DNA of 64,000 nucleotides from UBA822 sp965249775 (GTDB lineage: Bacteria > Gemmatimonadota > Gemmatimonadetes > Longimicrobiales > Gaopeijiaceae), in assembly GCA_965249775.1 (NCBI GenBank), contig OZ252253.1, forward strand, positions 3,720,001 through 3,784,000, given 5' to 3'. The notes beneath the pieces were generated by a model. That model had not been told where the DNA came from. It did not search any database and saw nothing but the letters and a program-made list of their open reading frames with translations. Positions 52,446 to 61,220 of the stretch are shown here, one piece after another; the first letter of the stretch is position 1, and each line of letters opens with the position of its first letter. Position numbers and translations under genes: made by a program.

Positions 52446-53555
52446 GTGATCTTCGGCATCGGCCTCTTTCTCGCATGGCGATTCGGTCGAAGTCGTGTGA
52501 GTGCCGTGTTGGTCGGCCTCACCCTGCTGAATTATCTCCCCGAGGGGCCCGCCGAAGCGACGGCCGGATCTCCCTGGGAGGCGGGCGGCATCATCGTGCT
52601 GGTCCTGATCGCGGTGCTGAGCGTATTCAAGGACCATGGTGTGTTTTCCCGGTCTGGGATGCCGCAATCGCTGATCGCGGCGGCCGGTGTGACGGCGAGT
52701 TGGCTACTCATCCGGAACGGCCTGTCCTGGGCGCCGTCGTGGGTCTGGCAGCCCATCCTGCCCGGCGGACTGGCTCCCTGGTCGGGGCTTTCCGACGCGA
52801 CGGTCCTCGTCGGGATCGCCGCGCTCACCCTCACGCTGGCGATGGGCGCTCGGCGCGACCATCCGGTGGAGAAGGGGCTCTTCTGGGTGCTCGTGACGAC
52901 GCTGGTGGCGCTCGGGCACGGTGCGGAGTCGTTCGAGTCGACTTTCTACCTGATGGTAGCCGGTCTGACTCTGCACGTCGTGGTTCTCGAGACCTCGTAC
53001 GCCATGGCTTTCCAGGACGAGTTGACCGGACTACCCGCGCGCCGGTCGCTGTGGCGAGAGCTCGATTCGGCTGGGCGTCTCTATGCCGTAGGCATGGTGG
53101 ACATCGACCACTTCAAGAAGTTCAACGACCAGCACGGGCACGACATCGGCGACCAGGTGCTCCGCTTGGTCGGATCTTGTTTGGGCAAGGTCACCGGTGG
53201 TGGCCGGGCGTTCCGGTATGGCGGCGAGGAATTTGCGATTGTGTTTCCAGCGAAGGACAGGGACCATGCCTACGATCACCTCGAGGCGCTACGCGAAACC
53301 ATCGAGGAAACCGAGTTCACCGTGAGGCGGATCGTGAGGCGACGCCGGCAGTCCGACAATACCAAGACGAAGAAGAAGACGACAACGAAGAAGACGACAA
53401 CGAAGAAGAAACCGACGGTCAAGCTCTCTGTGACCGTGAGCATCGGAGTCGCCGAGCGGAACGACAAAAACACGACGGATGAAGCGGTGGTCAAAGCGGC
53501 GGATCGGGCTCTGTACCGAGCGAAGAATAAAGGCCGAAACCGCGTCGCGAGGTAG
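52446..53555 (+). CDS. GGDEF diguanylate cyclase, membrane region lacks a normal start
   Basis: c-di-GMP synthase. From the first canonical codon (GTG 52446) it has 369 residues: hydrophobic helices to about residue 190, then GGDEF from DELTGLPARRSLWREL, VDIDHFKKFNDQHGHDIGD and the signature RYGGEEFAIVF. Between this and the closing VTVSIGVAERN there is an Arg/Lys/Thr-rich insert with a KKTTT repeat, not usual for the domain. Upstream of 52446 the same frame continues back to 52275 with clear membrane character (GLIAVLGWLWPGAVLFLTGVW), but there is no ATG, GTG or TTG in it before a TGA, so the true start is either a rare codon (ATA 52308, ATC 52314, CTG) or a -1 shift from the rhomboid gene. 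The inhibitory RxxD site of many GGDEF proteins is not obvious. Confidence 0.85.
   Translation: MIFGIGLFLAWRFGRSRVSAVLVGLTLLNYLPEGPAEATAGSPWEAGGIIVLVLIAVLSVFKDHGVFSRSGMPQSLIAAAGVTASWLLIRNGLSWAPSWVWQPILPGGLAPWSGLSDATVLVGIAALTLTLAMGARRDHPVEKGLFWVLVTTLVALGHGAESFESTFYLMVAGLTLHVVVLETSYAMAFQDELTGLPARRSLWRELDSAGRLYAVGMVDIDHFKKFNDQHGHDIGDQVLRLVGSCLGKVTGGGRAFRYGGEEFAIVFPAKDRDHAYDHLEALRETIEETEFTVRRIVRRRRQSDNTKTKKKTTTKKTTTKKKPTVKLSVTVSIGVAERNDKNTTDEAVVKAADRALYRAKNKGRNRVAR
53372..53410 (+). repeat. 15-base tandem repeat (KKTTT coding) inside the GGDEF domain
   Basis: Units GAAGAAGACGACAAC at 53372-53386 and 53387-53401, then a partial third unit to about 53410. In frame it encodes KKTTT-type repeats. 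Low complexity of this kind may expand or shrink by slippage; the three-fold length keeps the frame. Confidence 0.7.
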
Positions 53556-53556
53556 C

Positions 53557-54351
53557 CTAGACCAGCCGCTTGTAGTCGGCGAGGTGGCGAAGCGCCTCCT
53601 TGGTCAGGCCCCTCTCCTCGTAGAGGCGGGAGAGGTTGTAGTGGGCCGAAGCCGTGTCTGGGTCGAAGCGGAGGGCCCTCTCGTAGGCCTCTATCGCCTC
53701 TCCCACCCTCTCCATATCCTCGAGCGCCACGCCCAGGTTGAACGCGGCCAGGGCCGACTCGGGGTTGGCGGAGAGAGCCTGTCGGTAGTGGGCCTCGGCG
53801 GATTCGACGTCGCCTGCTTCGTGGAGCAACCGGCCCAGGTTGAGATGCGCATGTACGTGGCCCGGGTGGAGCGCAATCGCTCGGCTGTAGGCTTCGGTGG
53901 CACGGTCGGTCGCGACCCCCTCTAGATCCAGCGCCAGATTGTACCAATCGTCGGCCGTCATCTCCGAGAGGGGGGTGCGTTCCACCATCGCCTCCGCAAT
54001 GGGCGCGATCTTCTCCGCCAGCTCCTGAACGGAGAAGTCCAGATGCACCTGCTCGGTCTGGGGGTCCCACACGGTCTGCTCTTCTTTGACTACGACCGAA
54101 TCTCCGTCGGACCTGATGTGGAGGGCACTGAGGGCTTGATCTTCGGGGAGTTGCTCGCGCAGCGAGCCGAGTACGCGTTTCACCCGGCGAAGGGGAATGC
54201 CGGCCTCCATCAAGTCTCGTGTAGTCCTGAGGAGGATGACGTCGGCGAAGGAGAATCGATACTCGTTCCTACCGCCACGCTCCGGCTCGACTAGGCCCGA
54301 GCGCGCGAGCGAGCGGAGGCGGGACGCCGAGACGCCGAGAATCTCGGCCAC
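53557..54351 (-). CDS. MerR-type HTH plus TPR protein
   Basis: 264 residues. The N-terminus is a MerR helix-turn-helix (AEILGVSASRLRSLARSGLVEPERG then YRFSFADVILLRTTRDLMEAG), and the C-terminal half holds three TPR units (AYSRAIALHPGHVHAHLNLG; HYRQALSANPESALAAFNLG; AYERALRFDPDTASAHYNLS). It lacks the metal-binding C-terminus of classic MerR. The first canonical start is GTG 54351, just inside the helix; the conserved YTTKQV codons lie upstream with no ATG/GTG/TTG before the ku stop, so a CTG start is possible. It follows ku on the same strand and is a candidate regulator of the end-joining genes. Confidence 0.8.
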   Translation of the reverse strand: MAEILGVSASRLRSLARSGLVEPERGGRNEYRFSFADVILLRTTRDLMEAGIPLRRVKRVLGSLREQLPEDQALSALHIRSDGDSVVVKEEQTVWDPQTEQVHLDFSVQELAEKIAPIAEAMVERTPLSEMTADDWYNLALDLEGVATDRATEAYSRAIALHPGHVHAHLNLGRLLHEAGDVESAEAHYRQALSANPESALAAFNLGVALEDMERVGEAIEAYERALRFDPDTASAHYNLSRLYEERGLTKEALRHLADYKRLV

Positions 54352-54384
54352 CTGTTTGGTCGTGTATCCTAACAGCGTTCTTAC

Positions 54385-55233
54385 TCAGCCCGAGGCCCTC
54401 TTTCGTGCGGGTGCCTTCTTCTTCTTGCCCGAGGCGGCTTTCGCCGGTTTCCGTTCCGAGCCCTCTTCAGAGAGGCTCGCCTTGAGGGCCGCCATCAAGT
54501 CGATGATCTGAGTTTGAGGCTCCTCCTGGGCCACTGTGACGATGTCTTCACCGTCGACCTTTTGCTGGATGAGCTCGAGCATCCGCTCGCGCACGTCGTC
54601 CTGGTAGTCGGTCGCCTCGAACGCGTCCGACGATGCCTGGTCCACGAGTTGGACCGCGAGCTCGAGCTCGGAGTCGCTCACCTCGCCCTCTTCTATCTCA
54701 ACGTCGGCGAAGGAACGCAGCTCTCCGGCGTACCGGAGTTGTTCCAGGAGCAGGCCTCCCTCGAAGGGGCGGACCATGACCAAGTGCTGCTTACCTCGCG
54801 TGGCGTGCTTCGCGATGGCCACCCGGTCCGTCTGAGCCAGCGCGGCCGAGAGTAGCCGGTAGGCCCGGGCGCCACCCTTGTCGGGCCCCAGGTAGTAGGC
54901 CCGATCGAAATAGAGTCGGTCCACCTGGTCTGCCGGCACGAACTCGGTGATCTCGATCGAGTCGGTCTTGGGCTGCTCGACCGCCTTGAGCTCGTCGGTG
55001 CTGAACAGGACATATTGGCCCTTGGCAAACTCATAGCCCTTCACGATGTCCTCGCGAGGGACGATCTCGTCGTCCTTCGGGCAGATGTACTGCTGCTTCA
55101 CGCGGGTGCCACAGGTCTTGTGCACCATGTTGAAGGCGATGCGGGACTTGGATTCGGCGGTGGCGTACAGCCTTACCGGTAGCGAAACCAGCCCGAACGA
55201 GATCGTCGATGTTGCGATTGAACGTGCGGCCAT
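54385..55233 (-). CDS. ku: Ku protein of non-homologous end joining
   Basis: Bacterial Ku, a ring-shaped homodimer that binds DNA ends and recruits LigD. About 282 residues from the ATG at 55233, preceded by AGGAG. Core motifs MAARSIATSTISFGLVSLPVRLY, CGTRVKQQYICP, VPREDIVKGYEFAKGQYV, and a lysine-rich tail (EEGSERKPAKAASGKKKKAP) of the extended C-terminal type that slows release from DNA. Divergent from ligD with about 125 bases between. An upstream start at 55251 is possible. Confidence 0.95.
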   Translation of the reverse strand: MAARSIATSTISFGLVSLPVRLYATAESKSRIAFNMVHKTCGTRVKQQYICPKDDEIVPREDIVKGYEFAKGQYVLFSTDELKAVEQPKTDSIEITEFVPADQVDRLYFDRAYYLGPDKGGARAYRLLSAALAQTDRVAIAKHATRGKQHLVMVRPFEGGLLLEQLRYAGELRSFADVEIEEGEVSDSELELAVQLVDQASSDAFEATDYQDDVRERMLELIQQKVDGEDIVTVAQEEPQTQIIDLMAALKASLSEEGSERKPAKAASGKKKKAPARKRASG

Positions 55234-55358
55234 AGGAGACAACTCCTTCAAGGCGAACCTGCCAGGCGCCTAGAAACGTATGTTCACTGCTTCACGACGC
55301 GCAATGGATGTCGCCCGTTGCGGTGGTGCAAGGGGGCAGAATTTCGTTAACCTGACCC

Positions 55359-57977
55359 ATGTCTACAGGATCCCACGACAAGCTCGAACGCTACCGTGAA
55401 AAGCGCTCCGCGGGAGAGACACCCGAACCGGTCGGGGGAGCGGTGCCGCAGGGTGAGCGGCGCATGTTCGTCGTCCAGAAACATCACGCCAGCTCCCTCC
55501 ACTGGGATTTGCGACTCGAGATGGACGGCGTGCTGGAGTCCTGGGCAGTCCCGAGGGGACCCTCCCCGGATCCAGCGGACAAGCGTCTCGCCATGCACGT
55601 GGAGCCCCACCCCATGGAGTATGCGGAGTTCGAGGGGGTCATCCCGGAGGGCCAATACGGCGCCGGCCCATCAATCTGCTGGGACAAGGGCGTCTGGATC
55701 GAGATCCCGGGCGACAAGCACGGGATCGAGCACGGCAAGCTCCTGTTCGAACTCCGGGGCTACAAGCTCAGGGGCCGCTGGACGCTCGTGCATACTCCGA
55801 GGCGAGGTGACAACCACTGGCTCCTCATCAAGGAGCGCGACGGCTACGTCGATGAGCAGGGCATGGAGGCCTTTCCCGACGACTCGATCTACTCGGGACT
55901 CCTCGTCGACCAGCTTGCCCATCCGGAGGATCGCCAAGCGGAGATCGTGGATAAGGCGCGGGAGCTCGGGGCCCAGGGTGGGAGCTCGATGTCGGAGAAG
56001 AAGGGCGGCTTCCAGGTGATGTTGGCCACCGCACGCGGAGAGCCTTTCACGAAGGAGGGGTGGGTCTTCGAGATCAAGTACGACGGGTACCGTCTCATCG
56101 CGGACCGAGCGGGAGGGGAGCCGGTCCTGTGGTCCAGAAATGGCAACGATATCACCGGGACGTTCCCCGACATCGCCCGGGCGGTTCGAGGCATTCCGTA
56201 CGACGGCATCGTGTTGGACGGAGAGGTGGTGGTTCACGATGAAGAGGGCCTTCCGAGCTTCGGCCTTCTTCAACGGAGGGGCCGGTTGCAGCGCAGCTCG
56301 GCCATCGCCCGGGCGGCGGTCGATCTTCCGGCCGTGTTCTATGCTTTCGATCTCCTGGCTTTCGGAGGGCTCGATCTTCGTGATCTCCCGTTGCTCGACC
56401 GCAAAGCGCTCCTTCGTGAAGTCCTCCCAACCGTGGGCCCGGTACGGTATTCGGATCATATCGCGACCCAGGGCGAGGCGATGTACGAGCAGGTCACGAC
56501 GATGCGTCTCGAGGGCCTCGTGGCCAAGAAGGCGGACAGTCCGTACCGGTCCGGACGCTCGACCTCGTGGTACAAGATTCGAGCCGTTCGAACAGACGAT
56601 TTCGTCGTGGTGGGCTACACCGACCCTAAAGGTGGCCGCCCGGGCTTCGGGGCGCTTCACCTGGCCCAATACGCGGATGCGAGTGACGGGGAGCTCGTCT
56701 ATGCTGGAAGCGTGGGCACCGGCTTCACTGACGATATGCTCGACGAAATCATGGAGTCGCTTCGTGCTTTGGAGGCTCCCGACGGCGGGGATTCAGGCGA
56801 CTCCGACGGGAAGGAGAGCCGTCCCTCGCTCGGCGGGAGCGTTCCGAAAGGGCCGAGTCACCACTGGATCCGGCCGGACCTCGTCGCCGAAGTTCGCTAT
56901 AAGGAGTTCACGGAAGCCGGAGTGATCCGACACCCTTCGTTCGTGCGTCAGCGCGATGACAAGCGGCCAGAGGAGTGCGTTCGACAAAACGAATCGGGGG
57001 GAGGGGGTCAGAAGGGCGGAGCTCGCGAGGCTCGGAAGGGGGAATCACGGCCAGATCCGATGCCGGTCACCGACGATGCCGTCGATCGTACCGTTCACTT
57101 CACGAATCTCGACAAGGTCCTCTGGCCGGAGATGGGCTACACGAAGGGTGACCTCATCGAGTACTACAGGGCGGTGTGGGAGTGGATCGAGCCGTACTTG
57201 GAGGATCGCTGTCTCGTGCTCACCCGCTACCCGGACGGGATCGACGGAAAATCCTTCTATCAGAAGAATGCCCCCGACTGGGCGCCCGAGTGGGTGCGGA
57301 CCGAATCGGTCTGGAGCGAGAGCTCCGAGAAGCCGATCGACTACTTCGTGGTGGAAGACCTGGAAATGCTGCTCTATGTAGCCAACTCGGCGGCCATCCC
57401 CCTGCATGTCTGGTCGAGCAGAATCGCGACGATCGGCCAGCCGGACTGGAGCATCCTGGACCTCGATCCCAAGGGGGCTCCCTTCGGGGACGTCGTGAAG
57501 GTCGCCCGTGTCATCCGTGACGTGTGCGACGACATCGAGCTACCCACTTACGTGAAAACGAGCGGCTCTTCGGGCCTTCACGTTCTGGTCCCGCTCGGGC
57601 AGCAGTGCGACTACGAACAATCCCGCCAACTGGCCCACTTGCTAGCCCAGGTCGTGGTAGCCGAACTCCCCGAAATCGCCACCATCACCCGGACGATCCG
57701 AGACCGCGAAGGCAAAGTCTACGTGGACTTTCTCCAGAACCGCCGCGGCCAGCTCCTCGTGGCGCCATTCAGCGTCCGTCCGGTCCCCGAGGCCGCCGTC
57801 TCCACACCGCTCAGGTGGAGCGAAGTGACGAAGAGGCTGGACATCCGGAAACACACGATCAAGACCGTGCCCGCCCGCATGAAGCGGCTCAAGGGTGGCG
57901 ACCCGTTCTTGGGGATCCTCGAGGACCGGCCGGACCTGATCGGTGCGCTCGAACGCTTGGCCGGTCGTGCGGGCTGA
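55359..57977 (+). CDS. ligD: Multifunctional DNA ligase D (phosphoesterase-ligase-polymerase)
   Basis: 872 residues in the order PE, ligase, POL. The 3'-phosphoesterase (about 30-180) has H42, H48 and D50 in QKHHASSLHWDLRLE. The ATP-dependent ligase begins near 220; K240 in FEIKYDGYRLIADR carries AMP, and VVHDEEGLPSF with GLVAKKADSPYRSGR follows. The polymerase from about 570 has FTNLDKVLWPEMGYTKGD, DLDPKGAPFGDV with the metal aspartates, SGSSGLHV and GQLLVAPFSVRP. It seals breaks together with Ku. Linker between ligase and POL is Gly-rich. Confidence 0.97.
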   Translation: MSTGSHDKLERYREKRSAGETPEPVGGAVPQGERRMFVVQKHHASSLHWDLRLEMDGVLESWAVPRGPSPDPADKRLAMHVEPHPMEYAEFEGVIPEGQYGAGPSICWDKGVWIEIPGDKHGIEHGKLLFELRGYKLRGRWTLVHTPRRGDNHWLLIKERDGYVDEQGMEAFPDDSIYSGLLVDQLAHPEDRQAEIVDKARELGAQGGSSMSEKKGGFQVMLATARGEPFTKEGWVFEIKYDGYRLIADRAGGEPVLWSRNGNDITGTFPDIARAVRGIPYDGIVLDGEVVVHDEEGLPSFGLLQRRGRLQRSSAIARAAVDLPAVFYAFDLLAFGGLDLRDLPLLDRKALLREVLPTVGPVRYSDHIATQGEAMYEQVTTMRLEGLVAKKADSPYRSGRSTSWYKIRAVRTDDFVVVGYTDPKGGRPGFGALHLAQYADASDGELVYAGSVGTGFTDDMLDEIMESLRALEAPDGGDSGDSDGKESRPSLGGSVPKGPSHHWIRPDLVAEVRYKEFTEAGVIRHPSFVRQRDDKRPEECVRQNESGGGGQKGGAREARKGESRPDPMPVTDDAVDRTVHFTNLDKVLWPEMGYTKGDLIEYYRAVWEWIEPYLEDRCLVLTRYPDGIDGKSFYQKNAPDWAPEWVRTESVWSESSEKPIDYFVVEDLEMLLYVANSAAIPLHVWSSRIATIGQPDWSILDLDPKGAPFGDVVKVARVIRDVCDDIELPTYVKTSGSSGLHVLVPLGQQCDYEQSRQLAHLLAQVVVAELPEIATITRTIRDREGKVYVDFLQNRRGQLLVAPFSVRPVPEAAVSTPLRWSEVTKRLDIRKHTIKTVPARMKRLKGGDPFLGILEDRPDLIGALERLAGRAG

Positions 57978-58067
57978 AAACGAGCGGGGCCGGGCGGAAC
58001 ACGAAACCAGTCACGTCGGTCTTACGTCAGGAATTGCGAGGTTGAAACCCCTACGGAAGGCTAGAAA

Positions 58068-58409
58068 ATGATCCAGTTCGCCCTTCATATCCTGGTCACA
58101 GCGGCCCTGCTCTCCGTCGTCGGGTCCCTCGTGTCCGACATCGAGGTGGAAGACGGAACCGCGGCCGTGATCGGCGCACTCGTCCTCGGGCTCGCCAACG
58201 CCTTCATCCGCCCCCTTCTGATACTGCTAACGCTCCCCATTTCATTCCTGACGCTTGGGCTGTTTATCTGGGTCGTGAACGCGTTCATGCTCAAGCTCAC
58301 GGCCTCGTTTGTCCCAGGCTTCAACGTGGAGGGCTTCAGGGCGGCAATGGCGGGCAGCCTGCTCCTCGGGTTTCTCAACTTCGTGGTCGCGGCTCTCTTC
58401 GGCTTCTAG
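58068..58409 (+). CDS. YvlD/phage-holin-like four-helix membrane protein
   Basis: 113 residues, four membrane segments, of the YvlD/DUF360 family annotated as holin-like. Seen: ANAFIRPLLILLTLPISFLTLGLFIWVVNAFMLKL, the standard PxxxLTLP pattern. It has no known enzymatic role and there are no phage genes here, so it is more likely an envelope-stress protein than a holin. Convergent with the M20 peptidase. Confidence 0.85.
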   Translation: MIQFALHILVTAALLSVVGSLVSDIEVEDGTAAVIGALVLGLANAFIRPLLILLTLPISFLTLGLFIWVVNAFMLKLTASFVPGFNVEGFRAAMAGSLLLGFLNFVVAALFGF

Positions 58410-58440
58410 GGGCTTTTAAAGAAATCCCTATGTCAGGACG

Positions 58441-59877
58441 CTAGATGATCGTCCCCGTTAGCGCCTTCACCAGCCGGTACAGGAACTCCTGCCCTTCGTA
58501 GAACGACTCGATGAGAATGCGTTCGTCCTGCCCGTGGGCGCGGACGTCGTCCACGTCCCCGAAGAGTCCGGAGACCCCGTACGTCAGGATTCCCGCGCGC
58601 CTCAGGTAGAGCCCATCCGTCGCCCCAGTGCTCATGACCGGAACAACCGGTACGCCCGGCCACATCTCCTCGGTGATCCGCTCGATGGGCCCGAGAACGC
58701 TTGGGGCGAGCGGCGATGGCGGGCTGGGGTTGGGCTGCCCGCGGGCGGTAACCTCCACGCGGGGGCCCGCGAGCTCTCGAAGTGTGAGGAGAACCTGGGC
58801 GGGGTTGTGGTTGGGGAGTATGCGGCAATTGACCAAGGCATCAGCCGTTTGTGGTAAGGCATTGTTGGCGTGCCCCCCACTCAGTCGCGTGGCCACACAG
58901 GTAGTCCTGAGACGAGCATTGAGGTGTGGGAACGTCCGTAGGCGACCCACGGCCCTCTCATTCCCCGGGTTCTCCAGGACAGACAGGATGTCTTCCGCGA
59001 GGGCTCCACCCTCTACCGCGGCCGTCCCTCGGAAATAGGCTTCGGTGACTTCGTTCAACATGACCGGGAAGTCATACTGGCTGATGCGCGTGAGCACTGT
59101 CGCCAGCTCATAGATGGCGTTGTCGTCCCGAGGGAGCGAGCTGTGGCCACCGGGGTTGGTGGCCCGCAGGTCGAAATTCTGGTACACCTTCTCACTGGCC
59201 TGGACGGAGTTCAGTTGGTGGACACCGTCCTTCAGGGCCCCGCCGCCTCCCTCGTTGAGCGCATACTCGGCGTCGATCAGATCCCGGCGGTTCTCCAGGA
59301 GCCATCGGACGCCGTTGGCCCCGCCGCCCTCTTCGTCGGCGGTGAGGGCTACGATGATGTCACGGTCCGGCACGAATCCTTCTTCTTTGTACCGGATGAG
59401 GTTGGCCGTGTATATGGCCGCTTCGTCCTTGTCGTCCGTGACGCCCCGTCCGTAGTAGTAGCCGTCGGCCTCGGTGAACGTCCAAGGGTCGACCGTCCAG
59501 TCGGAGCGGAGCGCCTCCACCACATCGAGGTGCGCCAGGAGGAGGATCGGTGCCCGGCCCGTATCTCGGCCCCGGAGCCGGGCGACCAAGTTCAACTTCC
59601 GATCGTTCGGCCCGACAACCTGGACGTCTTCCGGTGGGAAGCCCGCATCGAGGAGGCGACGCGCCATGGCCTCCGCGGCCAGGGCCGTTCCTTCGGATTC
59701 CGTCGTATTGATTTCGATGAGCTCGCGGAACAGATCGCGCGCCAATTCTTGATGGGGCTCGAGTCGCAGCTCCTGGCCCGCTACACCAGCCACGTTCAGC
59801 GTGAACGTCACGATCAGTGCGAATGCCGCGGCCAAGCCCGCGAAGCTGTGTCGCATCCTCTCTATCCAGATCGACAT
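58441..59877 (-). CDS. Exported M20/M25 family metallopeptidase
   Basis: Dizinc carboxypeptidase or deacylase, about 478 residues with a signal peptide (AAAFALIVTFTLNVAGVAGQ). Metal motifs: HLDVVEA (first ligand) , GRGVTDDKDEAA, TADEEGGGANG with the catalytic Glu, and later GHANNALPQ dimer region. It would cleave N-acyl or dipeptide substrates outside the cytoplasm. ATG 59877 has AGGAG about eight bases upstream, chosen over 59895. Start is 14 bases after the upstream hydrolase stop. Confidence 0.88.
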   Translation of the reverse strand: MSIWIERMRHSFAGLAAAFALIVTFTLNVAGVAGQELRLEPHQELARDLFRELIEINTTESEGTALAAEAMARRLLDAGFPPEDVQVVGPNDRKLNLVARLRGRDTGRAPILLLAHLDVVEALRSDWTVDPWTFTEADGYYYGRGVTDDKDEAAIYTANLIRYKEEGFVPDRDIIVALTADEEGGGANGVRWLLENRRDLIDAEYALNEGGGGALKDGVHQLNSVQASEKVYQNFDLRATNPGGHSSLPRDDNAIYELATVLTRISQYDFPVMLNEVTEAYFRGTAAVEGGALAEDILSVLENPGNERAVGRLRTFPHLNARLRTTCVATRLSGGHANNALPQTADALVNCRILPNHNPAQVLLTLRELAGPRVEVTARGQPNPSPPSPLAPSVLGPIERITEEMWPGVPVVPVMSTGATDGLYLRRAGILTYGVSGLFGDVDDVRAHGQDERILIESFYEGQEFLYRLVKALTGTII

Positions 59878-59891
59878 CGGGACTTCTCCTA

Positions 59892-60593
59892 TCACAGCGT
59901 GAGACCGTCGATCCAGGTGCGGGTCGCATCTGCCAGTTCGTCTTGAACGTCGTCATCCGTGCGACCGGATCTCTTCAGAACGTGAAAACCGTGATCCGCT
60001 CCTTCAACCAGGTGGAGCACAGCGCTCTGTGCGAAATCTCGGCAAACGGGCTCGAGCAGATCGAGCCGGGCCAGCTTGTCTCGGGTCCCTTGTAGAAAGA
60101 GCAGCGGAACGCCAACGGCCCTCAAGTGATCACTCCGTTCGATACCCGGCTTCTGGACCGGATGGAGAGGAAAGCCAAAGAAAACGATGCCTCGGACAGC
60201 CTCCAGAGACTCCTTCGATGCTGCCAATGAGGTCATTCGGCCACCCATCGATTTTCCCCCCGCGAAAAGGGGAAGCCCGTCCGAGAGCTCGGAGGCTGCA
60301 GAGATCGCCGACCGCACGGTCTTCAAGAGAATGGGCTGATAGTCGGGGCGCTTGCGACCGTGCTCCATGTATGGGAACTGGTACCGGAACGTCGCGATAC
60401 GCCGGGTGGCCAGACCATGGGTTTGAGCCTCCATGAAGGGATGACGCATCCCCGCGCCGGCTCCGTGCCCAAATACGAGGAGGCAATCGGCGTTGGCCGG
60501 TAACGTGAGCAACGCCGAGACGACACCCGAGCTCTGCGTCGCCTCGAAACTGTGCTCGGTGGGCTCGACCCTCTGCTCGGTCATCTCGACCAT
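59892..60593 (-). CDS. KANL3/Tex30-type alpha/beta hydrolase
   Basis: About 233 residues from the ATG at 60593. VFGHGAGAGMRHPFM, GGKSMGGRMTSLAA with serine nucleophile (GKSMGG is characteristic of the KANL3/Tex30 family), FQGTRDKLARLD with the acid, and EGADHGFHVLK with histidine. Small alpha/beta hydrolase with unknown substrate. The upstream frame to 60821 overlaps the divergent RidA gene and is not used. Divergent from RidA lipoprotein gene. Confidence 0.82.
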   Translation of the reverse strand: MVEMTEQRVEPTEHSFEATQSSGVVSALLTLPANADCLLVFGHGAGAGMRHPFMEAQTHGLATRRIATFRYQFPYMEHGRKRPDYQPILLKTVRSAISAASELSDGLPLFAGGKSMGGRMTSLAASKESLEAVRGIVFFGFPLHPVQKPGIERSDHLRAVGVPLLFLQGTRDKLARLDLLEPVCRDFAQSAVLHLVEGADHGFHVLKRSGRTDDDVQDELADATRTWIDGLTL

Positions 60594-60767
60594 AAGGGCA
60601 TCATCTCCTTCGGTTGTGTCGGGTCGAAGCCGACCAATTGGGTGGGTCTGCGCCTCCACCGCAAGGTTCAGAAAGCTTGGTACTTCTTTGACGGCCTTCC
60701 GGCCCGTGCGCATCCGTGGGCGACGCGTATGTTCTACCAGCCAGTCATCTCGTTCCGGAGGATCACC

Positions 60768-61220
60768 ATGCTTCGAGTCGCCGCCACCGTTGCCCTGTCC
60801 CTCACAGTCGTGTCTTGCCAACCCCCCATATCAGAGGCCGAGGCGGCGCAACCTGCGATTCAGCAGGCCGCGGCCCCGGAGTATCTGAATCCCAGCGCTC
60901 GTTTGCCATTCTCCGAAGGGGTTCGCCACGGAGAATTGCTCTTCCTGTCCGGAAAGCTCGGATTGGGTGGAGAGCGGGGAATTCAGCCCGAGACCCGCGG
61001 TGCCCTCGAGTCCATCCAGGATGCGCTGGAGCGGTTCGGATCTTCCATGGACCGAGTTCTGAAGTGCACCGTTTTCCTTGCCGATATGGCTGAGTGGTCG
61101 GCCATGAACGAGGTCTACACCGAGTTCTTCCCGGAGAACAAACCGGCTCGGACCGCCGTCGGAGCCTCTGGACTGTCCGGAAACGGACGCGTAGAAATCG
61201 AATGCATGGCAGCGGCGTGA
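60768..61220 (+). CDS. RidA-family lipoprotein
   Basis: 150 residues. GGAGG lies six bases before the ATG at 60768. Signal peptide with lipobox LTVVSC (cysteine about 17), then a linker and one RidA/YjgF domain: ARLPFSEGVRHGELLFLSGKLG, LESIQDALERFGSSMDRVLKCTVFLADM, FPENKPARTAVGASGL and the final VEIECMA. The domain normally deaminates reactive imines in the cytosol; the arginine (PARTAVG) needed for this is present. Export as a lipoprotein is unusual and its substrate outside is unknown. Overlaps the MsrA gene. Confidence 0.85.
   Translation: MLRVAATVALSLTVVSCQPPISEAEAAQPAIQQAAAPEYLNPSARLPFSEGVRHGELLFLSGKLGLGGERGIQPETRGALESIQDALERFGSSMDRVLKCTVFLADMAEWSAMNEVYTEFFPENKPARTAVGASGLSGNGRVEIECMAAA

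Noticed and set aside
52157..53482. A long plus-strand frame overlapping rhomboid and GGDEF genes
   Set aside because: It is the third frame of this segment, with very arginine-rich, low-structure translation and no domain. The GGDEF motifs are in another frame over the same bases.
58068..58409. Prophage remnant suggested by a holin-like protein
   Set aside because: No phage lysis, capsid or integrase genes nearby; this YvlD-type protein occurs widely as a chromosomal membrane protein.
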